NCBI RefSeq assembly: GCF_000967495.1
Contig: NZ_JXXU01000009.1
Coordinates: forward strand, 1 to 63,521
Length of the DNA stretch: 63,521 nucleotides
Direction of reading: 5' to 3'
From: Vibrio neptunius
GTDB lineage: Bacteria > Pseudomonadota > Gammaproteobacteria > Enterobacterales > Vibrionaceae
How positions within the stretch are numbered: position 1 is the first letter of the stretch; each line of letters begins with the position of its first letter. Shown here one piece after another: positions 50,220 to 58,816 of the stretch. Under the pieces are notes generated by a model. That model saw only the letters and a list, made by a program, of their open reading frames with translations. It was not told where the DNA came from and ran no database searches. The position numbers were made by a program, and so were the translations under genes.

Positions 50220-52298
50220 CTATTTTTCGATAAACAGCAGGGTAATGATCAGCGAGAGCATGAGTAACAGCGGCCAGTACCACTGTTTGACCCGCAACCC
50301 TTGCTCATATTCCAATGCATGAATTTTCATCTCCGTGGTGTACGCAAGCGCGCCGATGGAGGTAAAAATAATCTGCAAGTAAGCGAGGAAATAGAAGTAC
50401 TCGATAAAGATAACCCCCTGAGCATTCAACTCCTCTCGCAGTGCGACATGGGCAATGACCAAGATGAAAAACAGCGAAGCACAATATTGGAGAACGGTGG
50501 CAGTGTTAAACCCCCATAAGGCTTGCTGCTTTTCGTCTTTGGTCCATAGCAACAGCATGCAATAGGTCAGAAAGCTCACCACCAGCAGTGGCATGATATG
50601 GCTGATCAAAGGCCCGGTAATGCTCCTCTGTATGACCATGTTGTATTTCAAGTTGACGGTTTGATGCCCATTGTAGAGCTTGTCAGTTTGATAACTAAAG
50701 TAGCTTTGTAGCAGTTTCCAACTGCCAAAATCGTGTTCCGCCATTCTGATACCGGGCAGGTCTTCGGGTCGCATGGAAGGGTAGCTGTCAAACTGAGGAA
50801 CCAACATCAGATAGCCTGAGTCTGGCCTCGGGATCATAGTCAGTTCGATCACTTCACGGTCGAACGGAAAAGACTCGTAATCAAAAGGCTGTTTAATAAG
50901 CGCGACAAACTGCCACAGCTGAAACCCTTCATTCTCCCGAATCAAAGACCAAGAGGTACTGAGCGAGTTGTTGATGTGCAGTGGAGGCTCATCGGTGACC
51001 TGATCAGAGGTGATGATTTTGCCGACGATGCTGACCTGATCCGCTTCGACCAAATCCAAGGATTCAACGGTTAAGTTAATCTGATGAACGTGATCCGAAG
51101 AAGCTTTCTGACCTGTTGGGTATTGGGTTTGCCATGCGAGGTAGGCACTTTCCTCATTGACTAATAGGGCTTCGCCTTTGCTGAGTGGTTTTGGCGCTAA
51201 AGCCTGATACCAAAGCAGAAGCAGGTATGACAACAGACACAGCGACAACACAGTAAACAAGCGCCGTAATTTGGCGCGTGATCCATCGGGAAAGCGCAGG
51301 GAAGCCACAAAAATGATTAAACCGGCAATCGTCAGAAACCAGATCAAATCATGGTAGCCCGCATGTGAGGTGGTCGATGCTCTGAGTTCATCGGCATCAA
51401 TGATCAACCCAAGCTGCGCATCGAGTCCATCGATATCGCTCAATACCATCCACTCCTCACGTCCAGTCACTGGATGAGAAAAGGTGGACAGATCCCCTTT
51501 TGTCAGCTGCTCCGAGATAGAAGCGAGAAGTGGGTACTCAGCAGGGGCTAAGCTGTAGATATCTTTGCCAAGCACCGATTGGTTCGGGTACGCCAATATC
51601 TGACCCGTACGTGAAACCAACATACCAAAGCCTTGGCTGCCAAGATCGAGATTTAACACTTGCTTGGTTAAGCTACTGAGCGAGAAGTTAAGAAACACAA
51701 TACCGTCAAAACCATTATCCATCTGTCCATCGTAGCTGGACTCAAACGGTACGATGAATTCCGCCAACCAGGTGTTGGCATTCGTGCCAAAGTAAGGCTC
51801 CATCCACATACTGCCTTTTGCCATCGGTTGATGGAACCAGAAAGTACGGGGGCCGTTGTTGACTTGGTCTGGCAAGGTGTAGTCATAACGCTCCGAGATC
51901 TGCTGATTGAGGCGATTGTCTCCGTTTTTTTGAAAGTACGGCGAATACAAAGGACTGGCAGGATCCGAATAACGGTTTTTGCGAAAGGCGACACCACCTC
52001 GGTGTGCACCTTGGGTTGTCATCACTGACTGAGTAATCAAATCGCGCAGTTCCTGATCATTGCGCTGCCGCTGTTTGAGCGCCGATGCGAGCAGTTCCGT
52101 TTTCTCGGACAACTCAGCTAAACGCTTATTTATCGCCTCAGTGGCGGCTTGGCTTTGTTCAACCAAGTGATGACGAATGTCCGTATCAACGTCGGCGTGC
52201 AACTGATAAAGCGTTATAGCGATAAAAGCCGCGACAGACCAGATTAGCGCCGTGATCCAGCGTAAATGGTAGTACTCAAGTTCGGAAGGTTTGATCAT
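50220..52298 (-). CDS. Cache domain fused to a pentameric ligand-gated ion channel
   Basis: 692 residues. TM1 is about 14-33; a periplasmic dCache-like sensor follows (about 40-310: RYSDPASPLYSPYFQ, EFIVPFESSYDGQM, ILAYPNQSVLGKDIYSL); then two further TM segments (about 316-369). From about 375 comes a pLGIC extracellular beta-sandwich with the Pro-loop ESFPFDREVIELTM, equivalent to the YPFD loop of GLIC. TM segments follow: a first with the P-L of IMPLLVVSFLTYCMLLLW, a pore-lining second, and two more. So a Cache sensor probably gates a channel. Overlaps the preceding gene by four bases. Confidence 0.82.
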   Translation of the reverse strand: MIKPSELEYYHLRWITALIWSVAAFIAITLYQLHADVDTDIRHHLVEQSQAATEAINKRLAELSEKTELLASALKQRQRNDQELRDLITQSVMTTQGAHRGGVAFRKNRYSDPASPLYSPYFQKNGDNRLNQQISERYDYTLPDQVNNGPRTFWFHQPMAKGSMWMEPYFGTNANTWLAEFIVPFESSYDGQMDNGFDGIVFLNFSLSSLTKQVLNLDLGSQGFGMLVSRTGQILAYPNQSVLGKDIYSLAPAEYPLLASISEQLTKGDLSTFSHPVTGREEWMVLSDIDGLDAQLGLIIDADELRASTTSHAGYHDLIWFLTIAGLIIFVASLRFPDGSRAKLRRLFTVLSLCLLSYLLLLWYQALAPKPLSKGEALLVNEESAYLAWQTQYPTGQKASSDHVHQINLTVESLDLVEADQVSIVGKIITSDQVTDEPPLHINNSLSTSWSLIRENEGFQLWQFVALIKQPFDYESFPFDREVIELTMIPRPDSGYLMLVPQFDSYPSMRPEDLPGIRMAEHDFGSWKLLQSYFSYQTDKLYNGHQTVNLKYNMVIQRSITGPLISHIMPLLVVSFLTYCMLLLWTKDEKQQALWGFNTATVLQYCASLFFILVIAHVALREELNAQGVIFIEYFYFLAYLQIIFTSIGALAYTTEMKIHALEYEQGLRVKQWYWPLLLMLSLIITLLFIEK

Positions 52299-52918
52299 GA
52301 TTCGTCTCCCGCTTCAATAGGGGGCTGTTGGCGCTTTTCCGTGAGTGCGATAAAGGTTTTCAAAAAGCTCTGACACAAAGCGCCGCTGACGATAAAAAAG
52401 CAAGCCACCATGGTGTAAATCGGCAATATAGCGTCGGCTTGACCTGAAGACGCGATGTAAGCGTTGGCGGTGGCGAGTATTTCGTCGACACCAATCGCCG
52501 ATGCCGTCGTCGACGCCATTAGGATCACCAGAAAAAACTGATTCACCGCCGATAGCGAGAAGGGCTGCCCCTTGTGGCGTTTTTGTGTAGCCAAATCACA
52601 GCTGTAACCCATCACGGGGATCGCCAGAGCAATAATCGCTTTACCCAAAGCGGGGACATGCATTTCAAAGCCCATCATTTCCCAGCGAGAAGGGACGATT
52701 AGGGCGAGATAAAACAGCATGACGAAACTGGGGACATTACACAGCAACGACTGAGCCCCTTTCGCCAGCCACTTAATAGGTGCCTGAGTGTGATTGGTTC
52801 CGCGACTGAGCAGAGAGCCGACAGGGAAACCTATCGTCATTGCCGAAATAGCAATAAGAATATTCAGGCTGAAGGAGTAGGTGAGCGACAGCCACAAAGT
52901 CATATCCGATAGAATCAT
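52295..52918 (-). CDS. ABC-permease-like membrane protein (no EAA loop)
   Basis: 207 residues with five hydrophobic segments, resembling amino-acid ABC permeases at the start (LTYSFSLNILIAISAMTIGFPVG). The EAA helix that docks the ATPase subunit is not recognisable. It overlaps its neighbours by four bases on each side, so it is translationally coupled with the SBP-permease and the channel. No ATP-binding gene is in the operon. It may support signalling or assembly rather than active import. Confidence 0.62.
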   Translation of the reverse strand: MILSDMTLWLSLTYSFSLNILIAISAMTIGFPVGSLLSRGTNHTQAPIKWLAKGAQSLLCNVPSFVMLFYLALIVPSRWEMMGFEMHVPALGKAIIALAIPVMGYSCDLATQKRHKGQPFSLSAVNQFFLVILMASTTASAIGVDEILATANAYIASSGQADAILPIYTMVACFFIVSGALCQSFLKTFIALTEKRQQPPIEAGDES

Positions 52919-54474
52919 TGCAACGCTCCTTTGTTGTTGACGTCGGGCGATGCTTGTCGTTGGAGAAAATCGGAATAGCGAGTGAAAAGCTTGCCGACCA
53001 GATAGGCAAACAGCAGCACCTCAAGATAATAAAACAGAGCCAAAAGTGTCATCAGCAACACAGGGTAACCCGAGCTGGAGACCAAGGTGTTGACCACCAA
53101 AACCGCATTGGGTGAAGCGATAACACTTGCCATACCGGCTGCTTTGGCAAGATTGACCAAGTTAGCTTTGACCCCGGCACTGTGATGAAGATAGCGCTGA
53201 GTTAAGCCAAGCTGTGAAGTCGTATCTGCGGTCACTAGGTTGTTGATGCCGGAGGCGGTGTATAGCGCCAGCACCAACCAAGCCACACTGGCTCCGCTCA
53301 GTAGCCAGTGTTGGCCGTGTTCGTTCCAGAAAGACAACGCACCGAAGTAAATCAGGTAAAGCATCAAAATAGGCGGAATCGAGCTTTGCAGGTGTGTGAG
53401 AAAGGCGACAGGCTTAGCGACCCAGCGTTTGGCGCTGATGGTCATCTGCGTAAACCCCAAGGCCAACGCGATGGCCGTTAAGATCGAAGCCACAGTGAAT
53501 AGTGCAGTGTGAAGCATAGACTGGATAAGCCGCTCAGTATCGAACTGGTCAAAAGGCCAAAACTGTTTATCACCTTGTTGCCCTAGCGAAATGACACTAT
53601 CAAAGCAGAGTTTTTTCTTTGTCACCTGATCGCTATCCGCCTGACACACCAAATCGCCGTTCTCATCCACGGCGTTCCAGTTTTTGTGTTGCTGCGCGAG
53701 GTAGTCTTGTTCTGGTAGCTGCCATTGTTGGGCGAGACTCTTCAATCGACCATCTCTGATACGGCTTGCTACAAAGCGCGACAACCAGTGTGCGAGAGAC
53801 TGCGACGCCGTATCTTTGCGAGTCACCATCGACCAGTGGATTGGCATGATGGTTTCGACATCAACACGATAGTCACGCCACTCTTTCTGCTTCGATAAGT
53901 GGAACAAAATGCCACTGTCGTAGGCCCATGCCTGACATTTGTTGGTCAAAAGTGCCAGTTTTGCATCTCGGTTGCTCATCAGAATAATGGGTTTGATGCG
54001 GTAATTCTGGACCAGAGACTTATTAAAATACGCCCCAGCGGTCAGGCAGACCGGCTGGCCGATCAAGTCTGTCCACTTTTCGACGCTGTTTGACTTGTGG
54101 GTCAGTGCGGTGACGCCACTTCGGAAATAGTGAGGCGTGATCATACGCACGCGCTGGCGACGTTGCATCGAGTCACCAACCGTGGCAATCAACATATCGA
54201 CTTGCCCCTCATTAAGCTTTTGAAAACGGTTGGCACTCGTGACGGTTTTGAATTCCACCTCAACATTGAGCGCATCACCGATCATGTGTGCTAAGTCGGG
54301 TTCAAATCCAGCCGGTTGGTTACTGCTGTCGAGCATTCCCCAAGGTGGATAATCGGCTTTAACGCCAATCACAATCCGCTCAGATTGTTTAATTTTGCTC
54401 AGTAGCTCTTGCGCCTGAGCATGGAACGCCAGCAGCAAGCAGCCACCCATGACGAGAAAAAGGAAACGCATCAT
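52915..54474 (-). CDS. Solute-binding protein fused to permease domain
   Basis: 519 residues from the ATG at 54474, which overlaps the methyltransferase stop. After a signal peptide (LLLAFHAQAQ) comes an SBP_bac_3 domain (about 25-250: ERIVIGVKADYPPWGMLD, GFEPDLAHMIGDAL, GQVDMLIATVGDSMQRR). A cysteine-bearing linker leads to a permease-like domain (about 320-510) with five hydrophobic segments. An amino acid or organic anion is the likely ligand. No EAA motif is clear and no ATPase is nearby. It may deliver its ligand to the Cache-channel encoded downstream. Confidence 0.8.
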   Translation of the reverse strand: MMRFLFLVMGGCLLLAFHAQAQELLSKIKQSERIVIGVKADYPPWGMLDSSNQPAGFEPDLAHMIGDALNVEVEFKTVTSANRFQKLNEGQVDMLIATVGDSMQRRQRVRMITPHYFRSGVTALTHKSNSVEKWTDLIGQPVCLTAGAYFNKSLVQNYRIKPIILMSNRDAKLALLTNKCQAWAYDSGILFHLSKQKEWRDYRVDVETIMPIHWSMVTRKDTASQSLAHWLSRFVASRIRDGRLKSLAQQWQLPEQDYLAQQHKNWNAVDENGDLVCQADSDQVTKKKLCFDSVISLGQQGDKQFWPFDQFDTERLIQSMLHTALFTVASILTAIALALGFTQMTISAKRWVAKPVAFLTHLQSSIPPILMLYLIYFGALSFWNEHGQHWLLSGASVAWLVLALYTASGINNLVTADTTSQLGLTQRYLHHSAGVKANLVNLAKAAGMASVIASPNAVLVVNTLVSSSGYPVLLMTLLALFYYLEVLLFAYLVGKLFTRYSDFLQRQASPDVNNKGALQ

Positions 54475-55256
54475 GCACGCCTCCTTGCGACGACCAATAA
54501 ACCGTATCCCAGCGAAGCGGGCAGGAGATTGCACAGCAGATTATCTAGCAACGCCATCACAGAATTCTGGATGACAAAACGCTCTGGGAAAATACTTTCA
54601 GCAGTGACTTTCTCGACGTCAAAACCGGCTGCAATCAGTTCTGCCCTGATCTCATTTACAGTGTAAAGATGATAAAAAAGAGGGATTTTCCGACCGGATT
54701 GATAGCGATGATATTGAATATCGCCGGGCAAGTTTTGTTGCTTTCTCTGTCGCCATTGCAGAGTGAGGAAGCGCCGCCGCCGATTAGGCACAGATAAAAT
54801 CAGTGAGCCATCTCGGTCCAGTTGTTTGTGGAACCATTTGAGTAACTTACCCCGTTCTTTCTGCTCTCGGATGTGGCTCATCACACCAAAAAGTAGCATA
54901 CCTAATTGCACCGCTCCATTGCGCTCTTTCAAGTGTTGTTCAAGGTGATGTCGGTCACTGAACCAATCGGCGCGCTCAGAGAAAGGTTGTGTTGTCTGCT
55001 TAGCTTGTTGGACTGCTATGTCACTGATATCAAAGCCACAGAGATGTAAATTGGTCTGTTTCAGTATCGGATAACTGTAGCGCCCGTTTCCGCACCCATA
55101 GTCCAGCGCTAACGAATCCTGACCGAGAAACTGCGCGTGCTGAAAGAGGGTATTGAGGACTCGGATATTGGCTTTTGGATAGCGAGCCTGATAGAGGCCG
55201 ATGCGATAATAGTCATCATAGGATTGGGCGATAGTTGTAGATTGGACATTGTTCAT
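54471..55256 (-). CDS. Class I SAM-dependent methyltransferase
   Basis: 261 residues from the ATG at 55256 (AAAGGAG). SAM-binding motif I is LALDYGCGNGRYSYPIL, followed by motif II LCGFDISDIAVQQAK and a post-I acidic residue. The rest (RDGSLILSVPNRRRRF, YHLYTVNEIRAELIAAGF) follows the Methyltransf_25/11 pattern used by small-molecule and tRNA/lipid methyltransferases. Substrate unknown. Ends in an ATGA overlap with the SBP-permease gene. Confidence 0.86.
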   Translation of the reverse strand: MNNVQSTTIAQSYDDYYRIGLYQARYPKANIRVLNTLFQHAQFLGQDSLALDYGCGNGRYSYPILKQTNLHLCGFDISDIAVQQAKQTTQPFSERADWFSDRHHLEQHLKERNGAVQLGMLLFGVMSHIREQKERGKLLKWFHKQLDRDGSLILSVPNRRRRFLTLQWRQRKQQNLPGDIQYHRYQSGRKIPLFYHLYTVNEIRAELIAAGFDVEKVTAESIFPERFVIQNSVMALLDNLLCNLLPASLGYGLLVVARRRA

Positions 55257-55314
55257 GAATAGACTCCTTTCTTCGCCTGAATGAATGTTGCGCAGGTTGC
55301 CCTGCGCAAGCCGT

Positions 55315-56205
55315 TTAAGCTGAATGAGTCTGGTAGGCGGACTCCAGTCTTTCGTCGTAATGGTTTTCCGCATAGCCGGGGCCATTGTAGTGGCGGGCAA
55401 ACGTCGGCCAGTCGAGCGCTTGTATCGCTTGGTGCAGCTTAGCGTTGGATTTAATGAAATGAACAAAGGCCATCAGGTGATGGCGCTCCGCAAAGAACAT
55501 GTCACGCACGAAGCTTTCAACATCGTCGTAGCCGGCGGCCTTGTGGTTAAAACCCATGATCTGGTAACGGCCGAACGACGCGGATTTCAGGGCTGCGGTT
55601 CTATCGAGATCCATAGCTTGCTTGAGGCGGTCATACTCTTTTTCCCCGCCCACATAGAGTGAGCGATCCCATTTGGGAGAAGAGATATTGGGGTGTGATT
55701 CATCGAATTGATGCTGACTGTATTTGGAGAACTGGTGCGCTTCAAACAAGATGCAAGGCGCACCAGACTCAAAGAACCCACTGCCTGAAGATTCAACATC
55801 TGAGACGGCTTTAATCGCCGCAACTTCACAGCCCAGGGCAGCGGCGGCGTCATGGTAGTCATCGTCAGTTAACCCTTTGATAGGTTCAATCGCGGGTAAG
55901 AACAAGGAACTCAGTGTGCTTTGACCTGCGCCCAGCGCTTTGTTGAGCGAACGGTGGCTCTTGCCGTTGGCATCAATGCGGCTATCTGGGTGATGAAAAC
56001 CGAGTATGGTTTTCTGCATAGCGGCGATCGCCTGACAGGTTGGCGATGGCCCGAGATCTGAGCGGATGATGCCATCTACTGTCAGTGGAGCGGTGAGGCC
56101 AATTTTGTCACTGATCTGGTTGAGGGCTTTTTGAACATTGAGCACATCATCGGGTGTGTTGTCCGCGCCAATGCCAACCGACGAGGATAAGGTGAGTTCT
56201 TTCAT
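55315..56205 (-). CDS. N-acetylmuramidase (peptidoglycan hydrolase)
   Basis: 296 residues from the ATG at 56205; the upstream ATG at 56217 overlaps the ribosome site. The N-terminal 90 residues resemble a peptidoglycan-binding region (LNVQKALNQISDKIG, LTVDGIIRSDLGPSP). The C-terminal 180 match the phage-type N-acetylmuramidase domain: AVSDVESSGSGFFESGAPCILFEAHQFSK with Glu138 and Glu155 as catalytic candidates, and ALKSASFGRYQIMGFNH. No signal peptide, so release needs lysis or a holin. First gene of the minus-strand series. Confidence 0.82.
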   Translation of the reverse strand: MKELTLSSSVGIGADNTPDDVLNVQKALNQISDKIGLTAPLTVDGIIRSDLGPSPTCQAIAAMQKTILGFHHPDSRIDANGKSHRSLNKALGAGQSTLSSLFLPAIEPIKGLTDDDYHDAAAALGCEVAAIKAVSDVESSGSGFFESGAPCILFEAHQFSKYSQHQFDESHPNISSPKWDRSLYVGGEKEYDRLKQAMDLDRTAALKSASFGRYQIMGFNHKAAGYDDVESFVRDMFFAERHHLMAFVHFIKSNAKLHQAIQALDWPTFARHYNGPGYAENHYDERLESAYQTHSA

Positions 56206-56461
56206 GTTTGACTCCATCTATTTTTGGTTTGATTGATCCCTACAAACGCTACTGGAATCGGGGGGCCACTAATTGGGCAGAGTCAGGGAATTTTCGGCGC
56301 GACCGACGAACAAAGGAGTGAAGCAGCAAAGTCAACATCGGGTCAGAATTGAACCTCAGTGTGAAGTTATCGATTTGGATCTCAAATATGGACACACAAT
56401 GGTGCTATGTTTGTATAAAAATTAATCAGTCAAATCCACCAAGATCAACAAAGGGGTTGTT

Positions 56462-56707
56462 ATGCTAGGTGAAGATCACTCTCTATTAAGCGAATTCCCG
56501 CAATACAAAGACACCATTCGTGCATTGGCCAAAATGGATGACAATTTTCTCTCTGAGATGAAGTCCTATGACTCGCTGGATAAAGAAATCCGCAAGCTAG
56601 AACTGATGGACTCACCACTCAGCGATGAGGAAATGCATAAGATGAAACATGACCGAGCGGTGATGAAAGATGACTTGCATAAACGTCTGGTAAGCGCGCA
56701 TCAATAA
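56462..56707 (+). CDS. ydcH: YdcH/DUF465 protein
   Basis: 81 residues, a single helical DUF465 domain: SEFPQYKDTIRALAKMDDNFLSEMKSYDSLDKEIRKLE, then SDEEMHKMKHDRAVMKDDLHKRL. Length and pattern are standard. Ribosome site AAAGGGG. Function unknown. It stands alone, and marks the end of the accessory series. Confidence 0.88.
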   Translation: MLGEDHSLLSEFPQYKDTIRALAKMDDNFLSEMKSYDSLDKEIRKLELMDSPLSDEEMHKMKHDRAVMKDDLHKRLVSAHQ

Positions 56708-56726
56708 GTGGATACCGCTTGATGCT

Positions 56727-56752
56727 AGGGCGCATGTGGTCGCCCTTTTTTA
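56727..56752 (+). terminator. Intrinsic terminator after ydcH
   Basis: AGGGCG and CGCCCT form a GC-rich stem around eight bases, followed by TTTTT. Confidence 0.85.
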
Positions 56753-56808
56753 TGTGCGTCAATCAACACTTTGGGGACGTTTAGGCACTATTGGCTGTTG
56801 ATATTTAG

Positions 56809-57594
56809 CTATTTGATAGCGAGCAGCTTTTGGGTGAATTCAGCAAACCCATAGCCACCCGGCTGAGTCATCACAACCGATGGGTGAAACGCTAGGCGAT
56901 GCCAATAGTGGCTAATATTGGCAACCCCAACACTGTTTGGCATCATTTCGAACATCTGCTGGTCGTTCATTGAATCACCCACATAGCAGGCGCGTGTAGC
57001 AATCTCTTGGCGAGACAAGCCTTTCTCAGTCAGAAAGGCGATGGCGGTAGCCTTTTTCGAGTGCTCGCCATACCAAGCGTTAATATGAATCGAGCTGGCA
57101 GTGGCGTGAGCGCCGAGAGCATGAATCTTAGCAACAATGTCTTCGATAACAGCCTCATCGACGCGCGGACGGTTCTGGCCAATATCAATCGCCACTTCAC
57201 ACAACCGATAGGATTGATCCAGCGTCAGTGACAGATCGGGGTAGTCACGCAGTATGGCCTCAACCTGCGCTTTGAGCTTGGTTTGGTATTGGCGAATCGA
57301 TTCAAGCGGAACATCGGCGCGCAGACTCAGATAGCCATCCTTCTTTTCCATAATAAACGCGCCGTTTTCACCTAAGACGGCATCGACCGGCCAGAGCTGG
57401 GCAATATGGTCGCACCAACCGGCGCAAGCGCCAGTGACAGCGACCACTTTTTTGCCGGAGTCTCGCAATCTTTGTAGCGCGATTAAGGACTCTGGTGGCA
57501 AATGCCCTTGCCAAGTCAGGGTGTCATCGACATCCGTCAGAACCCAGTCGACCTGTTGCCAGTTTGGGTTTAATTCATTGGTGATCGAATTCAT
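56809..57594 (-). CDS. HAD-IIB phosphatase, mannosyl-3-phosphoglycerate phosphatase/Cof-like
   Basis: 261 residues. HAD motif I is VLTDVDDTLTW (nucleophile Asp), motif II VVAVTGACAGW, motif III Lys in HSKKATAIAF and motif IV YVGDSMNDQQMF. The cap is of the IIB alpha-beta type. Substrate is probably a sugar phosphate or a related small phosphate. Cytoplasmic. Convergent with ydcH and divergent from the GDPD gene, so no operon. Confidence 0.9.
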   Translation of the reverse strand: MNSITNELNPNWQQVDWVLTDVDDTLTWQGHLPPESLIALQRLRDSGKKVVAVTGACAGWCDHIAQLWPVDAVLGENGAFIMEKKDGYLSLRADVPLESIRQYQTKLKAQVEAILRDYPDLSLTLDQSYRLCEVAIDIGQNRPRVDEAVIEDIVAKIHALGAHATASSIHINAWYGEHSKKATAIAFLTEKGLSRQEIATRACYVGDSMNDQQMFEMMPNSVGVANISHYWHRLAFHPSVVMTQPGGYGFAEFTQKLLAIK

Positions 57595-57828
57595 TGCTAC
57601 ACCTCAACATCATTTCACTACAGAGTACCAAAGCCTATCCAGCTCCGTCACCATCATGCTGTGAATAGTTTGATGATTGATAGACGCCAATTTTGCACTA
57701 GGCCTCACAATAGTTAGCTAACAGCCAACCATGATGCGGTTTTTTCGCTACATTAGAGCCCAAAGCATAATTAATGGTAAAACCAACTCATGGTTGTTGA
57801 GTTTGCCCAGCAAAATTGAGAGTACCCT

Positions 57829-58551
57829 ATGATCACAGGCCATCGTGGTGCGGCGTCGTTAGCACCAGAGAACACTTTGGTAAGTATTGAGTACGCCGCC
57901 AAGTCAGGTGCGTTATGGGTAGAAATCGACACCCAACTGAGTGCCGACAACATTCCGGTTATCATTCACGATCAGACCGTTGATCGCTGTACCAATGGCA
58001 AAGGTAAGGTGTCACAGCTCGATGCCAAGGCGCTTAAAACACTTGATGCTGGCAGCTGGTTTGGCCCACAGTTTGCGGGCATAGCCATTCCAACACTCGA
58101 AGAGGCATTAGACAAATGTGCCGAACTAGGGCTAACACTCAATCTTGAGTTGAAAACCTACAATGACAAAACCATGGACACCTTAGTTGAGCAAGTGGTT
58201 AAGGTGGTCAAGCAGAAAAACTACCCCTTGGACAAACTGCTTTTATCTAGCTTCAGCAAAGAGGCACTGGCGATTTGCCAAGCGCACATCCCACAGGTAA
58301 GACGCGGATTCATCTGCGAAGTGTGGAATGATTTTAGCCTAACGTCGTTGCAAGACTTGGGTTTGTTCAGCATCCATATCGATCACCACATTTTGGATGC
58401 CAAGATAGCCAAGTCGATTAAAAATGCTGGCTTGGGATTACATATCTGGACTTTGAACGCACCCGAACAAGCACAAGCCTTTTACGACTTGGGGGTGGAT
58501 TACATCATCACAGATAAGCCAAACCAGTTCTCGTCGCAATCAGAGCAATGA
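57829..58551 (+). CDS. Glycerophosphodiester phosphodiesterase
   Basis: 240 residues; no signal peptide, so it is the cytoplasmic UgpQ type. Catalytic GDPD residues are present: HRGAASLAPENT (His5, Arg6), VEIDTQLSADNIPVIIHDQTVDRCTNGKG (Glu, Asp, His) and NLELKTY. It splits glycerophosphodiesters to glycerol-3-phosphate and an alcohol. ATG follows GAGAGTA. No transport genes adjacent. Confidence 0.92.
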   Translation: MITGHRGAASLAPENTLVSIEYAAKSGALWVEIDTQLSADNIPVIIHDQTVDRCTNGKGKVSQLDAKALKTLDAGSWFGPQFAGIAIPTLEEALDKCAELGLTLNLELKTYNDKTMDTLVEQVVKVVKQKNYPLDKLLLSSFSKEALAICQAHIPQVRRGFICEVWNDFSLTSLQDLGLFSIHIDHHILDAKIAKSIKNAGLGLHIWTLNAPEQAQAFYDLGVDYIITDKPNQFSSQSEQ

Positions 58552-58816
58552 GCTAACGCTAACCCGCTCCTCACCATGGATCACTAGGTTAACAACGATC
58601 CACTAGCGGGTTGGCTGCCATGCTCTATAGAACGACCACTCTCTATAATACTTAGTCAACAGAAAATACACGGCCTTAGTGAGAGGTTGTGCGAAAAATA
58701 TCAACTTCAGTGATTTTAACTATCAAAAAAGGCATTTTCACTAGGCAATTAATTGGATATGTGCGTCATTAGTTTTATATCATAGACACTCGATTATCAC
58801 TAGGTAAGGGTTGACT

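Noticed and set aside
52295..54474. Complete ABC amino-acid importer
   Set aside because: No ATP-binding subunit in the operon and no EAA motif visible in the permeases.
36153..56205. Phage tail, pyocin or T6SS cluster
   Set aside because: No sheath, tube, baseplate, VgrG, ClpV or tail-fibre protein seen; the small repeated proteins fit the Reb family instead.
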